This document shows, piece after piece, positions 50,596 through 59,868 of a DNA stretch of 64,000 nucleotides (positions are counted from its first letter, which is position 1; each line of letters opens with the position of its first letter). Made by a program: the position numbers and the translations under genes. Origin of the DNA: an uncultured Opitutia bacterium (GTDB lineage Bacteria; Verrucomicrobiota; Verrucomicrobiia; Opitutales; Opitutaceae); NCBI GenBank assembly GCA_903873805.1, contig CAIQQB010000143.1, positions 1 to 64,000 of the forward strand. The letters run 5' to 3'. Below the pieces are notes generated by a model, which was given only the letters and a program-made list of their open reading frames with translations, was not told the DNA's origin and searched no databases.

Positions 50596-53500
50596 ATGTA
50601 TCTCAAGGCCCTCAAACTCCAAGGTTTCAAGTCGTTCGCCGATCCCACCACCCTGCGGTTTGAACCCGGCGTCACCGCCGTGGTCGGCCCCAACGGCTGC
50701 GGCAAGTCCAACATCGCCGACGCCATCCGCTGGGTCCTGGGCGAGCAGAGCGCCAAGGCGCTCCGCGGCGGCAAGATGCAGGATGTGATTTTCGAGGGCG
50801 CCGACACCCGCCGGCCGGCCCAGCTCTGCGAGGTCTCGCTCCTGCTCACCGAGTGCGAGGCGCAGCTCGGCCGCGAATTCCACGAGATCGAGATTATGCG
50901 CCGCGTCCACCGCGACGGCCAGGGCGAGTATTTTTTCAACGGCCAGGCGTGCCGGCTGAAGGACATCCAGAAGCTTTTCATGGACACCGGCATCGGCCGC
51001 ACATCCTACTCGATCATGGCGCAGGGCCAGATCGACCAGATCCTCTCGTCCAAACCCGAGGAGCGCCGCGCGGTGTTTGAGGAGGCCGCCGGCATCACCA
51101 AATACAAATCCTCGCGCCGCGAGGCGCTGAACAAGCTCGCCCTGACTGACCAGAATCTGGCCCGCGTTGCCGATGTCGTGACCGAGGTGGGCCGGCAGAT
51201 CGGCAGCCTGCGCCGGCAGGCGGCAAAGGCGCTGCGCTACAAGCGCGTCAGCTTCCGCCTGCGTCATCTCAGCCTCGCCCAGAGCGCGTTGCAGCACGCG
51301 CAGCTCGGCGCTGTCATTGCCGGCCTCGCGGAGCGCCTCACCGTGCTGCGCGCCGAGGCCGCCTCCCGCCGCGCCCGCCTCGACGAGGCCCAGGCCGCGC
51401 TCGAGGAGCGGAAGGCCGGCCGGTCGCGCCTCAACCAGCGGGCGGCCGACGCCCAGCAGGCCGTCTTCGACCTCCGCAGCCAGAAGGAGCAGGCGGAAAA
51501 CGCGGCCAACCTCGCGTCCATCCGCCGCGGCGGCCTCCAGGACCGTCTCGGCTCCTCTCGCGACAACCTCGGCGAGCTGGAGATGCAGCTGCGCGAACTC
51601 GCCGCCCAGGTGGACAGCGGCGCGCTGGACAAGCAGCAGCAGCTGTCGCTCCTCGGGACGACCGACGCCGTCTTTCAGAACCGCAACCGCGAGCTTACCG
51701 TCGTCGAGGGCGAGCTGCACCGCCTCGAACAGGACCTGCAGCAGGCGAAGTTCCAGCTGCTCCAGCTGGAAAGCACCGTGGCGCGCCTGCGTTCCGACTG
51801 CACCGGCCACGAGGTCGACCAGAAGACCTCGGCCCAGCGGCACGACGCCCTGGTGGCCGAAATCGCCGCCGTCCACGAGCAGCAGGCCGCCGTCCGCCAG
51901 GCCGCGACCGACCTGACGGCGAAGGCCGAGGAGGCCCAGGCCGCCCGCACCCGCCTCCACGCCGAGTCCATCGCCGCGCAGCAGGTGATCGCCGACCTCA
52001 CGCGCGAATTCCGCGAGGCCCAGCGCCAGCTGCAGGACATCGACCGGGGCCTGGCCCAGCGCTCGGCCCGCCTGAAACTTTTGCAGCAGCTCCAGGAAAA
52101 ATGGGAGGGGTTCGGCGAAGGCGCGAAAGCCTTGCTCCAGGGCCGGCTCGACGCGGCCCTGGCCGGCGTCAAGCCGGCTGCGCTCACCACCGGGCTGGAA
52201 GTGCGGCCTGAGGCCGGCAAGGCGGTCGAGGCCCTGCTCGGCGCGGCCGTCGAGGCCGTCAGCGTGGCCGACGTCGCCACAGCCCGGCGCGTGCTCGCGC
52301 AGCTCGCGGGCGAGAAGATCGGCTCGGTCGTGCTGCAGGTGACCGAGCTGGCGGCCCGGCCCGATGCGGCCGGGGCGGAGCTGCCGGCGTTCCTGCAGCC
52401 CGCCACCGCGGCGCTGGTCGAGCCGGCGCCGGGGCACCCCGCCGTGGCGCTGCTCGGCGCCTGCTACCTGGCGGACAGCCTGGACGCGTTTCTCGATTTC
52501 TGGAAAGCCAACCCCGGCTTCGGCTTCCTCGCCGTGGCGACACGGCAGGGCGACTTGGTGGACCGGCGCGGCCTCGTCTACGGCGGGCACCACAACAAGC
52601 CGGCCAACAGCATTGTGCAGCGCGAAATCGACCTGCGCGAGACCGCCCGCGCGCTGGCCGCCGAACAGAAGAAGCACGACAAGCAGAAGGCCGCGATCGA
52701 CGCCCTTGGCGCCCGGCTCACCGCCGCCGAGGCGGCCCTCGAGGCCAAACGCGCCGAGGTGCTGGCCGCGACCCAGCACGGCTCCGCCGCGCAGACCGAG
52801 CAGAAAACCGCGCAGCGCTCGCTCGACGAAGTGACCCACCGCCTCCAGCGCATGGAAGGCGAGCGCGCCGCGCTGGCCCACGCCCGCGAGGAGGCGCAGG
52901 CCCGCTTCGCCCGGGCCCAGACCGGTCTGGCCGACGCCGAGGCCCAGGCCGGCGCCCAGCGCGGGAAGATCACCCAGCTGGAAACGCGCCTCATGGAGAT
53001 CCGCACCGACCGCGACGTGAAGCGCGACTCCCTCGCCCAGGCCCGCCTTGAGCTGGCCGAGCGCCGCCAGAAGGTCGAGGTGCTCGACCGCGGCCTCGCC
53101 GACATGGAGAAGCGCCGCGCGCAGATCGCCGAAATTCTTGTCCAGCGCCAGCAGGAGATCGAGACCTGGACCGAGCAGGTCGCGACCCTCGAGCAGGAGA
53201 GCGCGGCGCAGCGCGCCCGGGCCGGACAGATCGCCGGCACCCTCACCGTCGCGCAGGAACAGGTGGAGAAGGTGCGGGCCGAATTGGTCGAGGTCGAGCG
53301 CGGCATCAACGCGGTCGAGACCGAGCAGCAGGGCCTCCGGTCCGAGGCCGACGCCGCGCAGGCCGAGCTGGGCCGCGCCGAGGTGAAAGAGGCGGAGAGC
53401 GTCTCGCGGGCGCAGTTCCTCGCCGAGGACGTCACCCGCGAGTTTGCCGCCGACATCGCCACGCTCGACTGGCAGCAGCTGCTCTGGCATGCGGACGACG

Positions 53501-54390
53501 ATCCGCCCGACCTGAAACCGCTCGATCTTGAGGAGGAGGAGGAAGCCGCCGAACCGGAGACGAAACCGGAGGGCGAACCCGGGGCCGCCCCGAAACGCCG
53601 GCGCAAAGCGAAGGCCCCGCGCGGTGAACCGACGGAGGCCGATCTCGCCGCCCTGGCGCAGACGGACTGGGCGGCGGTCAAGGCCGAGGTCGATGCGCTC
53701 CGCCAGCGGCTCGGCGCCATGGGTGCGGTCAACCTCGTCGCCATCGAGGAGTACGCCGAACTCAAGCAGCGCCACGATTTTCTGCGCGCGCAGAGCGAGG
53801 ACCTGACCGGCGCCAAGGCCGAGCTGCTGCGGACGATCGACGAGATCAACCGCACCTCGCAGGAGCAGTTCCAGATCACCTTTGAGCAGATCCAGAAGAA
53901 CTTCGTCTACACCTTCCAGACCCTCTTCGGCGGTGGCGTGGCCCGGCTGGAGCTGATCATGGCGGAGGACATCCTGGAGAGCGGCATTGAGATCGTCGCC
54001 CAGCCGCCGGGGACCAAGCTCAAGAACATCACCCTGCTCTCCGGCGGGCAGAAGACGCTGACGGCGGTGGCGCTGCTCTTCGCGCTCTATATGGTGAAAC
54101 CCTCGCCTTTCTGTCTGCTTGACGAACTCGACGCGCCCCTCGACGAATCGAACATCGGCCGGTTCACCGACCTGCTGAAGAAGTTCGTCAGCGAGTCCCA
54201 GTTCATCATCATCACCCACAACAAGCGCACGGTCTCCGCGGCCCAGACGATCTACGGCGTCACGATGGAGGAGCGGGGAGTGTCGAAGACGGTCTCGATG
54301 CGCTTCAACCACGAGCGGGGCGAGCCGGAGGCGCACCCGACCACGCTGGCCGAGGCTGTGCGGGCCCCGGCCGCGCCGGCCCCCGCCTGA
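50596..54390 (+). CDS. smc: Chromosome segregation protein SMC
   Basis: 1264 residues from ATG 50596 (MYLKALKLQGFKSFADPTTL, the universal SMC start; the open frame to 50488 overlaps the upstream gene). Walker A VGPNGCGKSN at 30-39, long coiled coils, the hinge near 500-670 (WEGFGEGAKALLQGRLD), then the second coil, the signature LLSGGQKTLTAVALLFAL near 1145 and Walker B FCLLDELDAPLDESN near 1172. It forms a dimeric ring with ScpA/ScpB that loads at parS sites and organises the chromosome. An unusual charged linker (LDLEEEEEAAEPETKP followed by KRRRKAKAPRGEP) interrupts the C-terminal coil at about 975-1015. The TPR-like gene follows after 10 bp. Confidence 0.96.
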   Translation: MYLKALKLQGFKSFADPTTLRFEPGVTAVVGPNGCGKSNIADAIRWVLGEQSAKALRGGKMQDVIFEGADTRRPAQLCEVSLLLTECEAQLGREFHEIEIMRRVHRDGQGEYFFNGQACRLKDIQKLFMDTGIGRTSYSIMAQGQIDQILSSKPEERRAVFEEAAGITKYKSSRREALNKLALTDQNLARVADVVTEVGRQIGSLRRQAAKALRYKRVSFRLRHLSLAQSALQHAQLGAVIAGLAERLTVLRAEAASRRARLDEAQAALEERKAGRSRLNQRAADAQQAVFDLRSQKEQAENAANLASIRRGGLQDRLGSSRDNLGELEMQLRELAAQVDSGALDKQQQLSLLGTTDAVFQNRNRELTVVEGELHRLEQDLQQAKFQLLQLESTVARLRSDCTGHEVDQKTSAQRHDALVAEIAAVHEQQAAVRQAATDLTAKAEEAQAARTRLHAESIAAQQVIADLTREFREAQRQLQDIDRGLAQRSARLKLLQQLQEKWEGFGEGAKALLQGRLDAALAGVKPAALTTGLEVRPEAGKAVEALLGAAVEAVSVADVATARRVLAQLAGEKIGSVVLQVTELAARPDAAGAELPAFLQPATAALVEPAPGHPAVALLGACYLADSLDAFLDFWKANPGFGFLAVATRQGDLVDRRGLVYGGHHNKPANSIVQREIDLRETARALAAEQKKHDKQKAAIDALGARLTAAEAALEAKRAEVLAATQHGSAAQTEQKTAQRSLDEVTHRLQRMEGERAALAHAREEAQARFARAQTGLADAEAQAGAQRGKITQLETRLMEIRTDRDVKRDSLAQARLELAERRQKVEVLDRGLADMEKRRAQIAEILVQRQQEIETWTEQVATLEQESAAQRARAGQIAGTLTVAQEQVEKVRAELVEVERGINAVETEQQGLRSEADAAQAELGRAEVKEAESVSRAQFLAEDVTREFAADIATLDWQQLLWHADDDPPDLKPLDLEEEEEAAEPETKPEGEPGAAPKRRRKAKAPRGEPTEADLAALAQTDWAAVKAEVDALRQRLGAMGAVNLVAIEEYAELKQRHDFLRAQSEDLTGAKAELLRTIDEINRTSQEQFQITFEQIQKNFVYTFQTLFGGGVARLELIMAEDILESGIEIVAQPPGTKLKNITLLSGGQKTLTAVALLFALYMVKPSPFCLLDELDAPLDESNIGRFTDLLKKFVSESQFIIITHNKRTVSAAQTIYGVTMEERGVSKTVSMRFNHERGEPEAHPTTLAEAVRAPAAPAPA

Positions 54391-54400
54391 GCGGGCCGCC

Positions 54401-56359
54401 ATGCCGCTGCCGTCGATCAAGGTCATCTGGGGTTCGTCACGCCAGCTGCCGGGGCAGTGGCGGCTGGGACTTTTCGGTCGGCCGGAACGACACAGCGGCG
54501 GGGGCCGCGTACTCGCCGTCAGCCTGCGCGGGGTGCTGCGGTGGGGACTGGCTCTAACGATGGCCGGATATTTCTCCGGCGCTGGCGCTTACTACCTCTG
54601 GCTCGATCGGAAGCCCTACAACTTTGTCACCTATGCCGATCTGGTGCTGCCGACGCACTGGTCCAGGCTGTCCGGGCTGCGCGGCCAGGCGATGATCGCC
54701 GAGGGGATGGATGATTGGCATCACCAGAATCCCGCGGGCGCCCTGCAGCTGCTCGGCCCCGGCCTCAGCCGCTATCCGCAGTCGTGGAAGGCCCGTCTGG
54801 TGGTGGCGCAGTTCTATCTCGAGATGAATAACCGGCGGCAGGCCGTGACGCTGCTCCGCGAGGGCCTGCGCCTCGGCTATCCCGGACGCGAGTATCTGTC
54901 GGACCTCAGCCGGCTCGCAGCCCTGGGGGAGGACTTTGATCTCTGGCTGGAAACCTGCGACACGGCGCTGGCCCAGCTGGCGGACAAGCCGGCCCTGGCT
55001 GAGGATCGCAAGTGGGTCGTGCAGCAGAAGCTCAGCGCGCTGATCGCAGCCGACCGCGGGGCCGACGCGGTGCGGTTGGCGGAATCCGAGGGCGAGCAGG
55101 AGGGACCGGTCATGAAAGAGTTCAAGGTGCTCGCGTTGCTCAAGGCCGGCCAGCCGGTCGAGGCGGTCGATTTTCTTGCGAGCTGGCGGGCCACCGACGG
55201 CGGCACGGTTCAGCTGCTGCGCCTGCAGGTGCGGGCCTGCCGGGAAGCGGGGCGGCTCGACGACATGGATCGCGCCCTCGCCGAACTGCGGCAGCTCGAC
55301 CCGGCGGCACCGCCGCCCTATATTTACGCGGTCATCCAACAGCTCCTCGCCGCCCGCCGGCCCGAGGCCCGGCGGGCGTTCGACGATTTTGTCCTCCGGT
55401 TCAGCAGCAAACTTTCCAATCTGGTGATGCTGGCCGATCCCCTGGCGGAAATCGGGGAGGAGCCGCTGCTGCTCGAAGTGATGGCACTGGCCCGCAGCCA
55501 GGGCCTGGAACTGCTCCCGATCCAGCGTTCGCTGGTGATTGTGCGGATGCACGGGGGCGACTGGGCCGGGGCCGGTTCCGTGCTGGCGGAAATGAAATCC
55601 GCCATCAAACCGTCCGATGCGACCGGCCAGTTTTGGTACAGATGGATGTCGCTGATCGTGGCGGCGGCCACCGATCCGGCGGATGGAACCCAGTCCCGCC
55701 TGGTCAGCTTCGTCCGGGAGCGCCGACTGACACTCAGCCTGTACCGCGAGACCTTGGTGGCCCTGCAACGGGCGGCCCGCCCGGCCACCGCCCGTGAGAT
55801 TGTCACCTTTGCCCGCGGGGTTTATCCGGACAACCAGTCCCTGCTCGACACTCAGGAGGTGCTCGACCGGCAGCTGGCCGCCGCGGCGCCCACCCCCGCG
55901 GCCGTGAAGCCCACCGCGACCGCCGCGTCGGACATCGTTTTCTTCGCCGCGCTGAGCCGGCTGGTCAAGGCCGGGGACCTGGCGGGAGCGCTCCAGCAGA
56001 TCCACGATCTGCGCGCCTCCCGACCGGCCTGGCTGGATGCGCACGAGGACGAACTCCAGCAGCAGGAGATCCTCCTCGACGGTCGGCTGGGCAATGTACT
56101 GGAGCTGCAGGCCGCGGTCCGCTACTACCTGACGGGTGACCAGAAGCGCTCGTCTCAGGCCGTCGAGCTGGCCCGGCAATTGCGGACGGCCGACCGCAAG
56201 GTGGAGTCGGTGCTCTTGTTGAAGGAAATCCTGCGCAAGGTTCCCGGTTTCCCGCCCGCCCAGCGCCAGCTCGATCTTTGGGAGCCGCCGCCGCCCCCGC
56301 CCATCAAGCCGGGCGCAAAACCCGCCCCGCCACCCGCGGTGGCAAGTCCCGGGGCCTAG
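54401..56359 (+). CDS. Membrane-anchored TPR-like repeat protein
   Basis: 652 residues. A basic N-terminal cytoplasmic stretch is followed by one membrane helix at about 43-66 (VLRWGLALTMAGYFSGAGAYYLWL) and a long helical region of TPR-type pairs (e.g. AGALQLLGPGLSRYPQSWKA, LEMNNRRQAVTLLREGLRLG, DDMDRALAELRQLDP), ending in a Pro-rich tail (EPPPPPPIKPGAKPAPPPAVASPG). Probably a periplasmic scaffold. It starts 10 bp after smc and is likely co-transcribed with it, but I see no known link with SMC. Function unknown. Confidence 0.75.
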   Translation: MPLPSIKVIWGSSRQLPGQWRLGLFGRPERHSGGGRVLAVSLRGVLRWGLALTMAGYFSGAGAYYLWLDRKPYNFVTYADLVLPTHWSRLSGLRGQAMIAEGMDDWHHQNPAGALQLLGPGLSRYPQSWKARLVVAQFYLEMNNRRQAVTLLREGLRLGYPGREYLSDLSRLAALGEDFDLWLETCDTALAQLADKPALAEDRKWVVQQKLSALIAADRGADAVRLAESEGEQEGPVMKEFKVLALLKAGQPVEAVDFLASWRATDGGTVQLLRLQVRACREAGRLDDMDRALAELRQLDPAAPPPYIYAVIQQLLAARRPEARRAFDDFVLRFSSKLSNLVMLADPLAEIGEEPLLLEVMALARSQGLELLPIQRSLVIVRMHGGDWAGAGSVLAEMKSAIKPSDATGQFWYRWMSLIVAAATDPADGTQSRLVSFVRERRLTLSLYRETLVALQRAARPATAREIVTFARGVYPDNQSLLDTQEVLDRQLAAAAPTPAAVKPTATAASDIVFFAALSRLVKAGDLAGALQQIHDLRASRPAWLDAHEDELQQQEILLDGRLGNVLELQAAVRYYLTGDQKRSSQAVELARQLRTADRKVESVLLLKEILRKVPGFPPAQRQLDLWEPPPPPPIKPGAKPAPPPAVASPGA

Positions 56360-56396
56360 GTTCGGTAGAAGCAACTGGAACCGGAGCCGCTCTGCC

Positions 56397-56413
56397 GGGG
56401 CGGCCGTCGCCCC
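56397..56413. terminator. Weak hairpin between converging genes
   Basis: GGGGCG (56397-56402) pairs with CGCCCC (56408-56413) around GCCGT, between the stops of the TPR-like gene and the sigma factor gene. No T-run follows, so it is only a candidate terminator. Confidence 0.25.
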
Positions 56414-56421
56414 GTTCAACC

Positions 56422-57690
56422 TCAATTGTTGAGATACCAGCGGCCACTGAAATACCAACGGCCGTTCAGTTTGGTGAAAGTGATGGCCGTCGGCCCTCCG
56501 GGCAGGACGATCGGGGTGAACGTCACATTCTCCCCGGTGGCGTCGAAGGTCGGGGTTGCCCCGCGGATGGATTCCAAGGCCTGGATTTTGATCTGCATTC
56601 GTTGCTGAGCCAGCGGATTCTGGTTAATAGTCCGCGTTTCTTCCACCAGACGCGCCAGCTCATTTTCCGGAATCTGCGCCCACTTGTCTGGGGGAATATA
56701 GGTTTTCATCATCGTGAAATAATCGATGGACTGCATCAGGCGGATAATGTCCGGGATGGCAGTCGCCAGATCCGTTTGCGGGTCGGCTGCGGTTGTCGGC
56801 GGACTGGTCTCTGCCGCTGCCGTGGCCGCGGGGGCGGGGGCGGCTTCGACTTTGGGCAACGCGTCTGCGTGGGCGGTTTTGTCCGCGTTGCTTGCCATCG
56901 GCTGGCGCGGAGTCGTGGCAGTGTGCAAATAATAGTAGGAAGGAATCGCGGCGGCGACAATCAGGGCGAAGGCGACGGTGATTTTCGTGGTGGTGGTCAT
57001 GGTGAGAAAGGCAGCCAGCAAAGTCCCGAACCAGGTTGGGGCGGCGGCCCCGGTGAGGAGGGCGGAAGCGGTTAGGGTGGCCACCAGCCCAACGGGTGCG
57101 GTTTCAAGCGCATGGGCGCTGATGGCGGCCGCCAGCAACGAGGATGAAACCGGCACGCCCCGCCGCGAGAAGTGGGCGCGCAGTTTCTCCAGGGCGCGCT
57201 CGACAATCTTGCGCGCGGCTTCCTCGCTCAGGCCCAGGGCGGTGCCGATCTCCCGGTGGTTCTTCCGCTGAAAGTACCGCAGGAGGATGGCGTTGCGGTC
57301 GCGGGCGTTGAGGTGACTGACCGCTTCGTCCAAGACTGGGCGCAGCTGCTCCCAGTCCGGCTCAGGTGCCGCGGGATATTCTTGCATGGCGGTGGCCTCC
57401 TGTTCGCGGGTCTGGCGGCGCCGTTCGCGGCGCAGGGTTTTGAGGGCGGCATAGCGCACGCTGGTGTGCAGCCAGCCGGCCAGGGTGGGGTGGCGGGAAA
57501 GCGGCCAGGCCTTGCGCGCCAGGTCGGTGAAAACCTCCTGGACCACATCCTGCGCGAGCTGGCGGTCGCCGCCGAGCATCCTCACAGCGGCGGAATAGGT
57601 CAGGTCCACATAGCGGCGTACCAATTCGGCGAAGGCGGCCTCGTCGGCCTTTTCCGCGTAAAGGGAGAGCTGTTCCTGGTCAGGGGTCAT
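56422..57690 (-). CDS. ECF-type sigma factor with membrane-spanning C-terminal extension
   Basis: 422 residues. Residues 1-185 are a complete ECF sigma factor: region 2 (FAELVRRYVDLTYSAAVRML, DVVQEVFTDLARKAW, TLAGWLHTSVRYAALKTLRRERRR) and region 4 (LNARDRNAILLRYFQRKNHREIGTALGLSEEAARKIVERALEKL). Unlike a normal ECF factor (about 180-200 residues) it continues with two membrane helices near 205-235 and 240-262 (KITVAFALIVAAAIPSYYYLH), an Ala/Pro/Thr linker and an outer domain of about 120 residues ending in FTKLNGRWYFSGRWYLNN. The extension may act as a built-in anti-sigma or sensor. No separate anti-sigma gene is adjacent. It is divergent from a CE7 esterase gene. Confidence 0.87.
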   Translation of the reverse strand: MTPDQEQLSLYAEKADEAAFAELVRRYVDLTYSAAVRMLGGDRQLAQDVVQEVFTDLARKAWPLSRHPTLAGWLHTSVRYAALKTLRRERRRQTREQEATAMQEYPAAPEPDWEQLRPVLDEAVSHLNARDRNAILLRYFQRKNHREIGTALGLSEEAARKIVERALEKLRAHFSRRGVPVSSSLLAAAISAHALETAPVGLVATLTASALLTGAAAPTWFGTLLAAFLTMTTTTKITVAFALIVAAAIPSYYYLHTATTPRQPMASNADKTAHADALPKVEAAPAPAATAAAETSPPTTAADPQTDLATAIPDIIRLMQSIDYFTMMKTYIPPDKWAQIPENELARLVEETRTINQNPLAQQRMQIKIQALESIRGATPTFDATGENVTFTPIVLPGGPTAITFTKLNGRWYFSGRWYLNN

Positions 57691-57863
57691 GTGGCTTCAT
57701 ACTGTAACTGCCGCGCTCCGCAAAAGCGGACAAAAAAGTAGCCGATGGGCGTTTCCTCCTTTCTTGGCCGCGGTGCTTCCGCTTGACTTGGCGATGATTT
57801 CAACCGTGCTCCCGCCGCCATCTTGGCTCGTCTGTTCGTTCCGGAACTGCTCCACTGAACCCC

Positions 57864-59189
57864 ATGACCCCGCTGTCCTTTCGTTTTATCCGCCCCCGCT
57901 ACTTCCGGTTGGCCGCGCTGGGGTGGTTGGTGGCGCACGTTGCCTCCGCCCAGCCGGTGGTGCTTGCGCCGCTGCATCCGACCGGACTTTACGCCGTCGG
58001 GGAAAAACTCGGCTGGGAGCTTACCGCTCCGGGAACGGGACCGACGACCGTGCGTTACACCCTGAAGAAAAACGGCCTCACCGTCCTCCGTCAGGATACA
58101 CTCGACCTCTCATCGGGTCATGCGACCATCGAGACGTCGCTCGACGAGCCGGGGGCGGTGCTGCTGGAAATCACGGGCGACGGAGGAGGGCGTGGCGGGG
58201 GCCGGACGCTCGCCGGGGCCCTGGTGGCGCCCGAGAAGCTGCAACCGTCGTCGCCACGGCCGGCTGATTTTGACGCGTGGTGGGAGGCGAAGATCCGGGA
58301 GTTGCACGCGATCCCGCCCAAACCGCAGGTCACCCCCGGCGAGAGCGGGAGCGCCACAGTGGACTATGCGCTGGTGCAGCTGGACAACATCAACGGCACC
58401 CATGTCCACGGCCAGCTCGCGCGCCCGAAAACGGGCGACAAGTTTCCCGCCCTGCTCGTCCTCCAGTGGGCCGGCGTTTACCCGTTGCAAAAAAGCACCG
58501 TCACCCGGCGCGCAGCCCAGGGCTGGCTCGCGCTGAACATCGAGCCGCACGACCTCCCGGTCGACCAGCCGGCGGCTTTCTACGCCAATGAGCCGTCGGT
58601 GAAAAACTACCAAGCCATCGGGCAGGAGGACCGGGAGAAAAGCTATTTCCTGCGGATGTATCTCTCGGCCTACCGGGCGCTCGACTACCTCGCTGCGCGG
58701 CCCGACTGGGATGGGAAAACCCTGGTGGTCATGGGCACCAGCATGGGTGGACAGCAGTCGATCGCGATGGCCGGGCTGCACCCGCAGGTGACGGCGCTGC
58801 TGGTGATGGTGCCCTCGAGCTGCGACCTGACCGGGCCGGAGCACGGACGGGCCGCGGGGTTTCCGGACTGGGCGCGCGACGCCCGGACGAAGCACAATCC
58901 GCAGATTCTCGAGACCGGGCGGTATTTTGATCCGGTGAACTTCGCCCCGCACATCCGGGCCGCGGCGCTGGTGGCGATGGGTTTTCTTGACGAGACCAGC
59001 CCGCCGGCCGGCGTCTGGTCGGCCCTCAACCTGATGACCGGCCCGAAAGAGGCCGTGCCGATGATCAACTCGGGCCATCAGGACGCCAACGGCAGCCAGC
59101 GCCCCTACCAGCTGCGGTCGGAGGCCTGGCTGGCGGCGCTGGTGCGTGGTGCGGCCGTGCCGCCGGCCGGACCGCCGCCGGGGCCGTGA
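57864..59189 (+). CDS. Acetyl xylan esterase/cephalosporin-C deacetylase-like (CE7), secreted
   Basis: 441 residues with a signal peptide (about residues 12-29, LVAHVASAQ). An N-terminal beta domain of about 110 residues precedes the esterase core: PADFDAWWEAKIRELHAIPP and DNINGTHVHGQLARP (typical AXE1 start), VLQWAGVYPLQ (oxyanion), VVMGTSMGGQQSIAMAGLH with Ser near 292, FLDETSPPAGVW (acid; the DxVCPP-like loop) and NSGHQDANG (His near 403). Removes acetyl groups from xylan or other acetylated glycans. The additional N-terminal domain makes it longer than plain CE7 enzymes (about 320). Own unit, divergent from the sigma factor. Confidence 0.85.
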   Translation: MTPLSFRFIRPRYFRLAALGWLVAHVASAQPVVLAPLHPTGLYAVGEKLGWELTAPGTGPTTVRYTLKKNGLTVLRQDTLDLSSGHATIETSLDEPGAVLLEITGDGGGRGGGRTLAGALVAPEKLQPSSPRPADFDAWWEAKIRELHAIPPKPQVTPGESGSATVDYALVQLDNINGTHVHGQLARPKTGDKFPALLVLQWAGVYPLQKSTVTRRAAQGWLALNIEPHDLPVDQPAAFYANEPSVKNYQAIGQEDREKSYFLRMYLSAYRALDYLAARPDWDGKTLVVMGTSMGGQQSIAMAGLHPQVTALLVMVPSSCDLTGPEHGRAAGFPDWARDARTKHNPQILETGRYFDPVNFAPHIRAAALVAMGFLDETSPPAGVWSALNLMTGPKEAVPMINSGHQDANGSQRPYQLRSEAWLAALVRGAAVPPAGPPPGP

Positions 59190-59286
59190 GATTTAGCTTT
59201 GGGAATCCGGCGGAATCGGTTTCAGTGACCGGACGGGCGGCAGCGGGCGCGGGTGCGTCCGGGGCCGCCCGCCCGCCCCTTCCGCC

Positions 59287-59856
59287 ATGCGCATCGTCAT
59301 TCTCGGTTCCGGCCGCGGCTCCAACGCCGAGGCCATCCTCCAGGCCCAGCAGACGGGCGGGCTCGGCCGCGGCCGGGTCGTCCAGCTGTTTTCCGACCGG
59401 CCCGATGCCGGGATCCTCGCCCTCGGCCCGCGGTTCGGCGTGCCGGCGCGGTTTGTGGACCCGGCGCCGTTCAAGACCAAGCTGGAGGGCGAGGGCGAGG
59501 CCCGCTTCATCACGGCCATCCGGGACTGCGCGCCGGACCTCGTCGTGCTGGCGGGCTTCATGCGCGTCCTCAAGCCCGCCTTTCTCGATGCGTTTGCCGG
59601 GCGGATCATCAACCTGCACCCGAGCCTGCTGCCGAGCTTTCCCGGCCTCGACGGCATCGGCCAGGCCTGGCGGCGCGGCGTGAAGGTCACCGGCTGCACC
59701 GTGCACCGCGTCACCGCCGAGGTGGACGGCGGCCCGATCCTCGACCAGGCGGCGGTTCGTATCGACTCTTCCGATACGCTGGAGTCGCTGACGGCGAAGG
59801 TCCACGCCGCCGAACACGCGCTGCTGCCCGCGGTGATCGCGCGGCTGGCCGGCTAG
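59287..59856 (+). CDS. purN: Phosphoribosylglycinamide formyltransferase
   Basis: 189 residues. Transfers the formyl group of 10-formyl-tetrahydrofolate to GAR in purine synthesis. Motifs: ILGSGRGSNAEAIL (GAR phosphate site), LVVLAGFMRVLKPAFLDAF, INLHPSLLPSFPG (Asn and catalytic His) and GCTVHRVTAEVDGGPI (catalytic Asp). Length is normal. Converges on the MFS gene with only 12 bp between the stops. Confidence 0.95.
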   Translation: MRIVILGSGRGSNAEAILQAQQTGGLGRGRVVQLFSDRPDAGILALGPRFGVPARFVDPAPFKTKLEGEGEARFITAIRDCAPDLVVLAGFMRVLKPAFLDAFAGRIINLHPSLLPSFPGLDGIGQAWRRGVKVTGCTVHRVTAEVDGGPILDQAAVRIDSSDTLESLTAKVHAAEHALLPAVIARLAG

Positions 59857-59868
59857 GCGCGGTGGCGG

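Noticed and set aside
50578-54426. Very long open frame (about 1280 codons) on the strand opposite smc
   Set aside because: High GC makes antisense frames open. The plus-strand frame has all SMC motifs; the opposite translation is a Leu/Gly/Arg-rich chain without a known domain.
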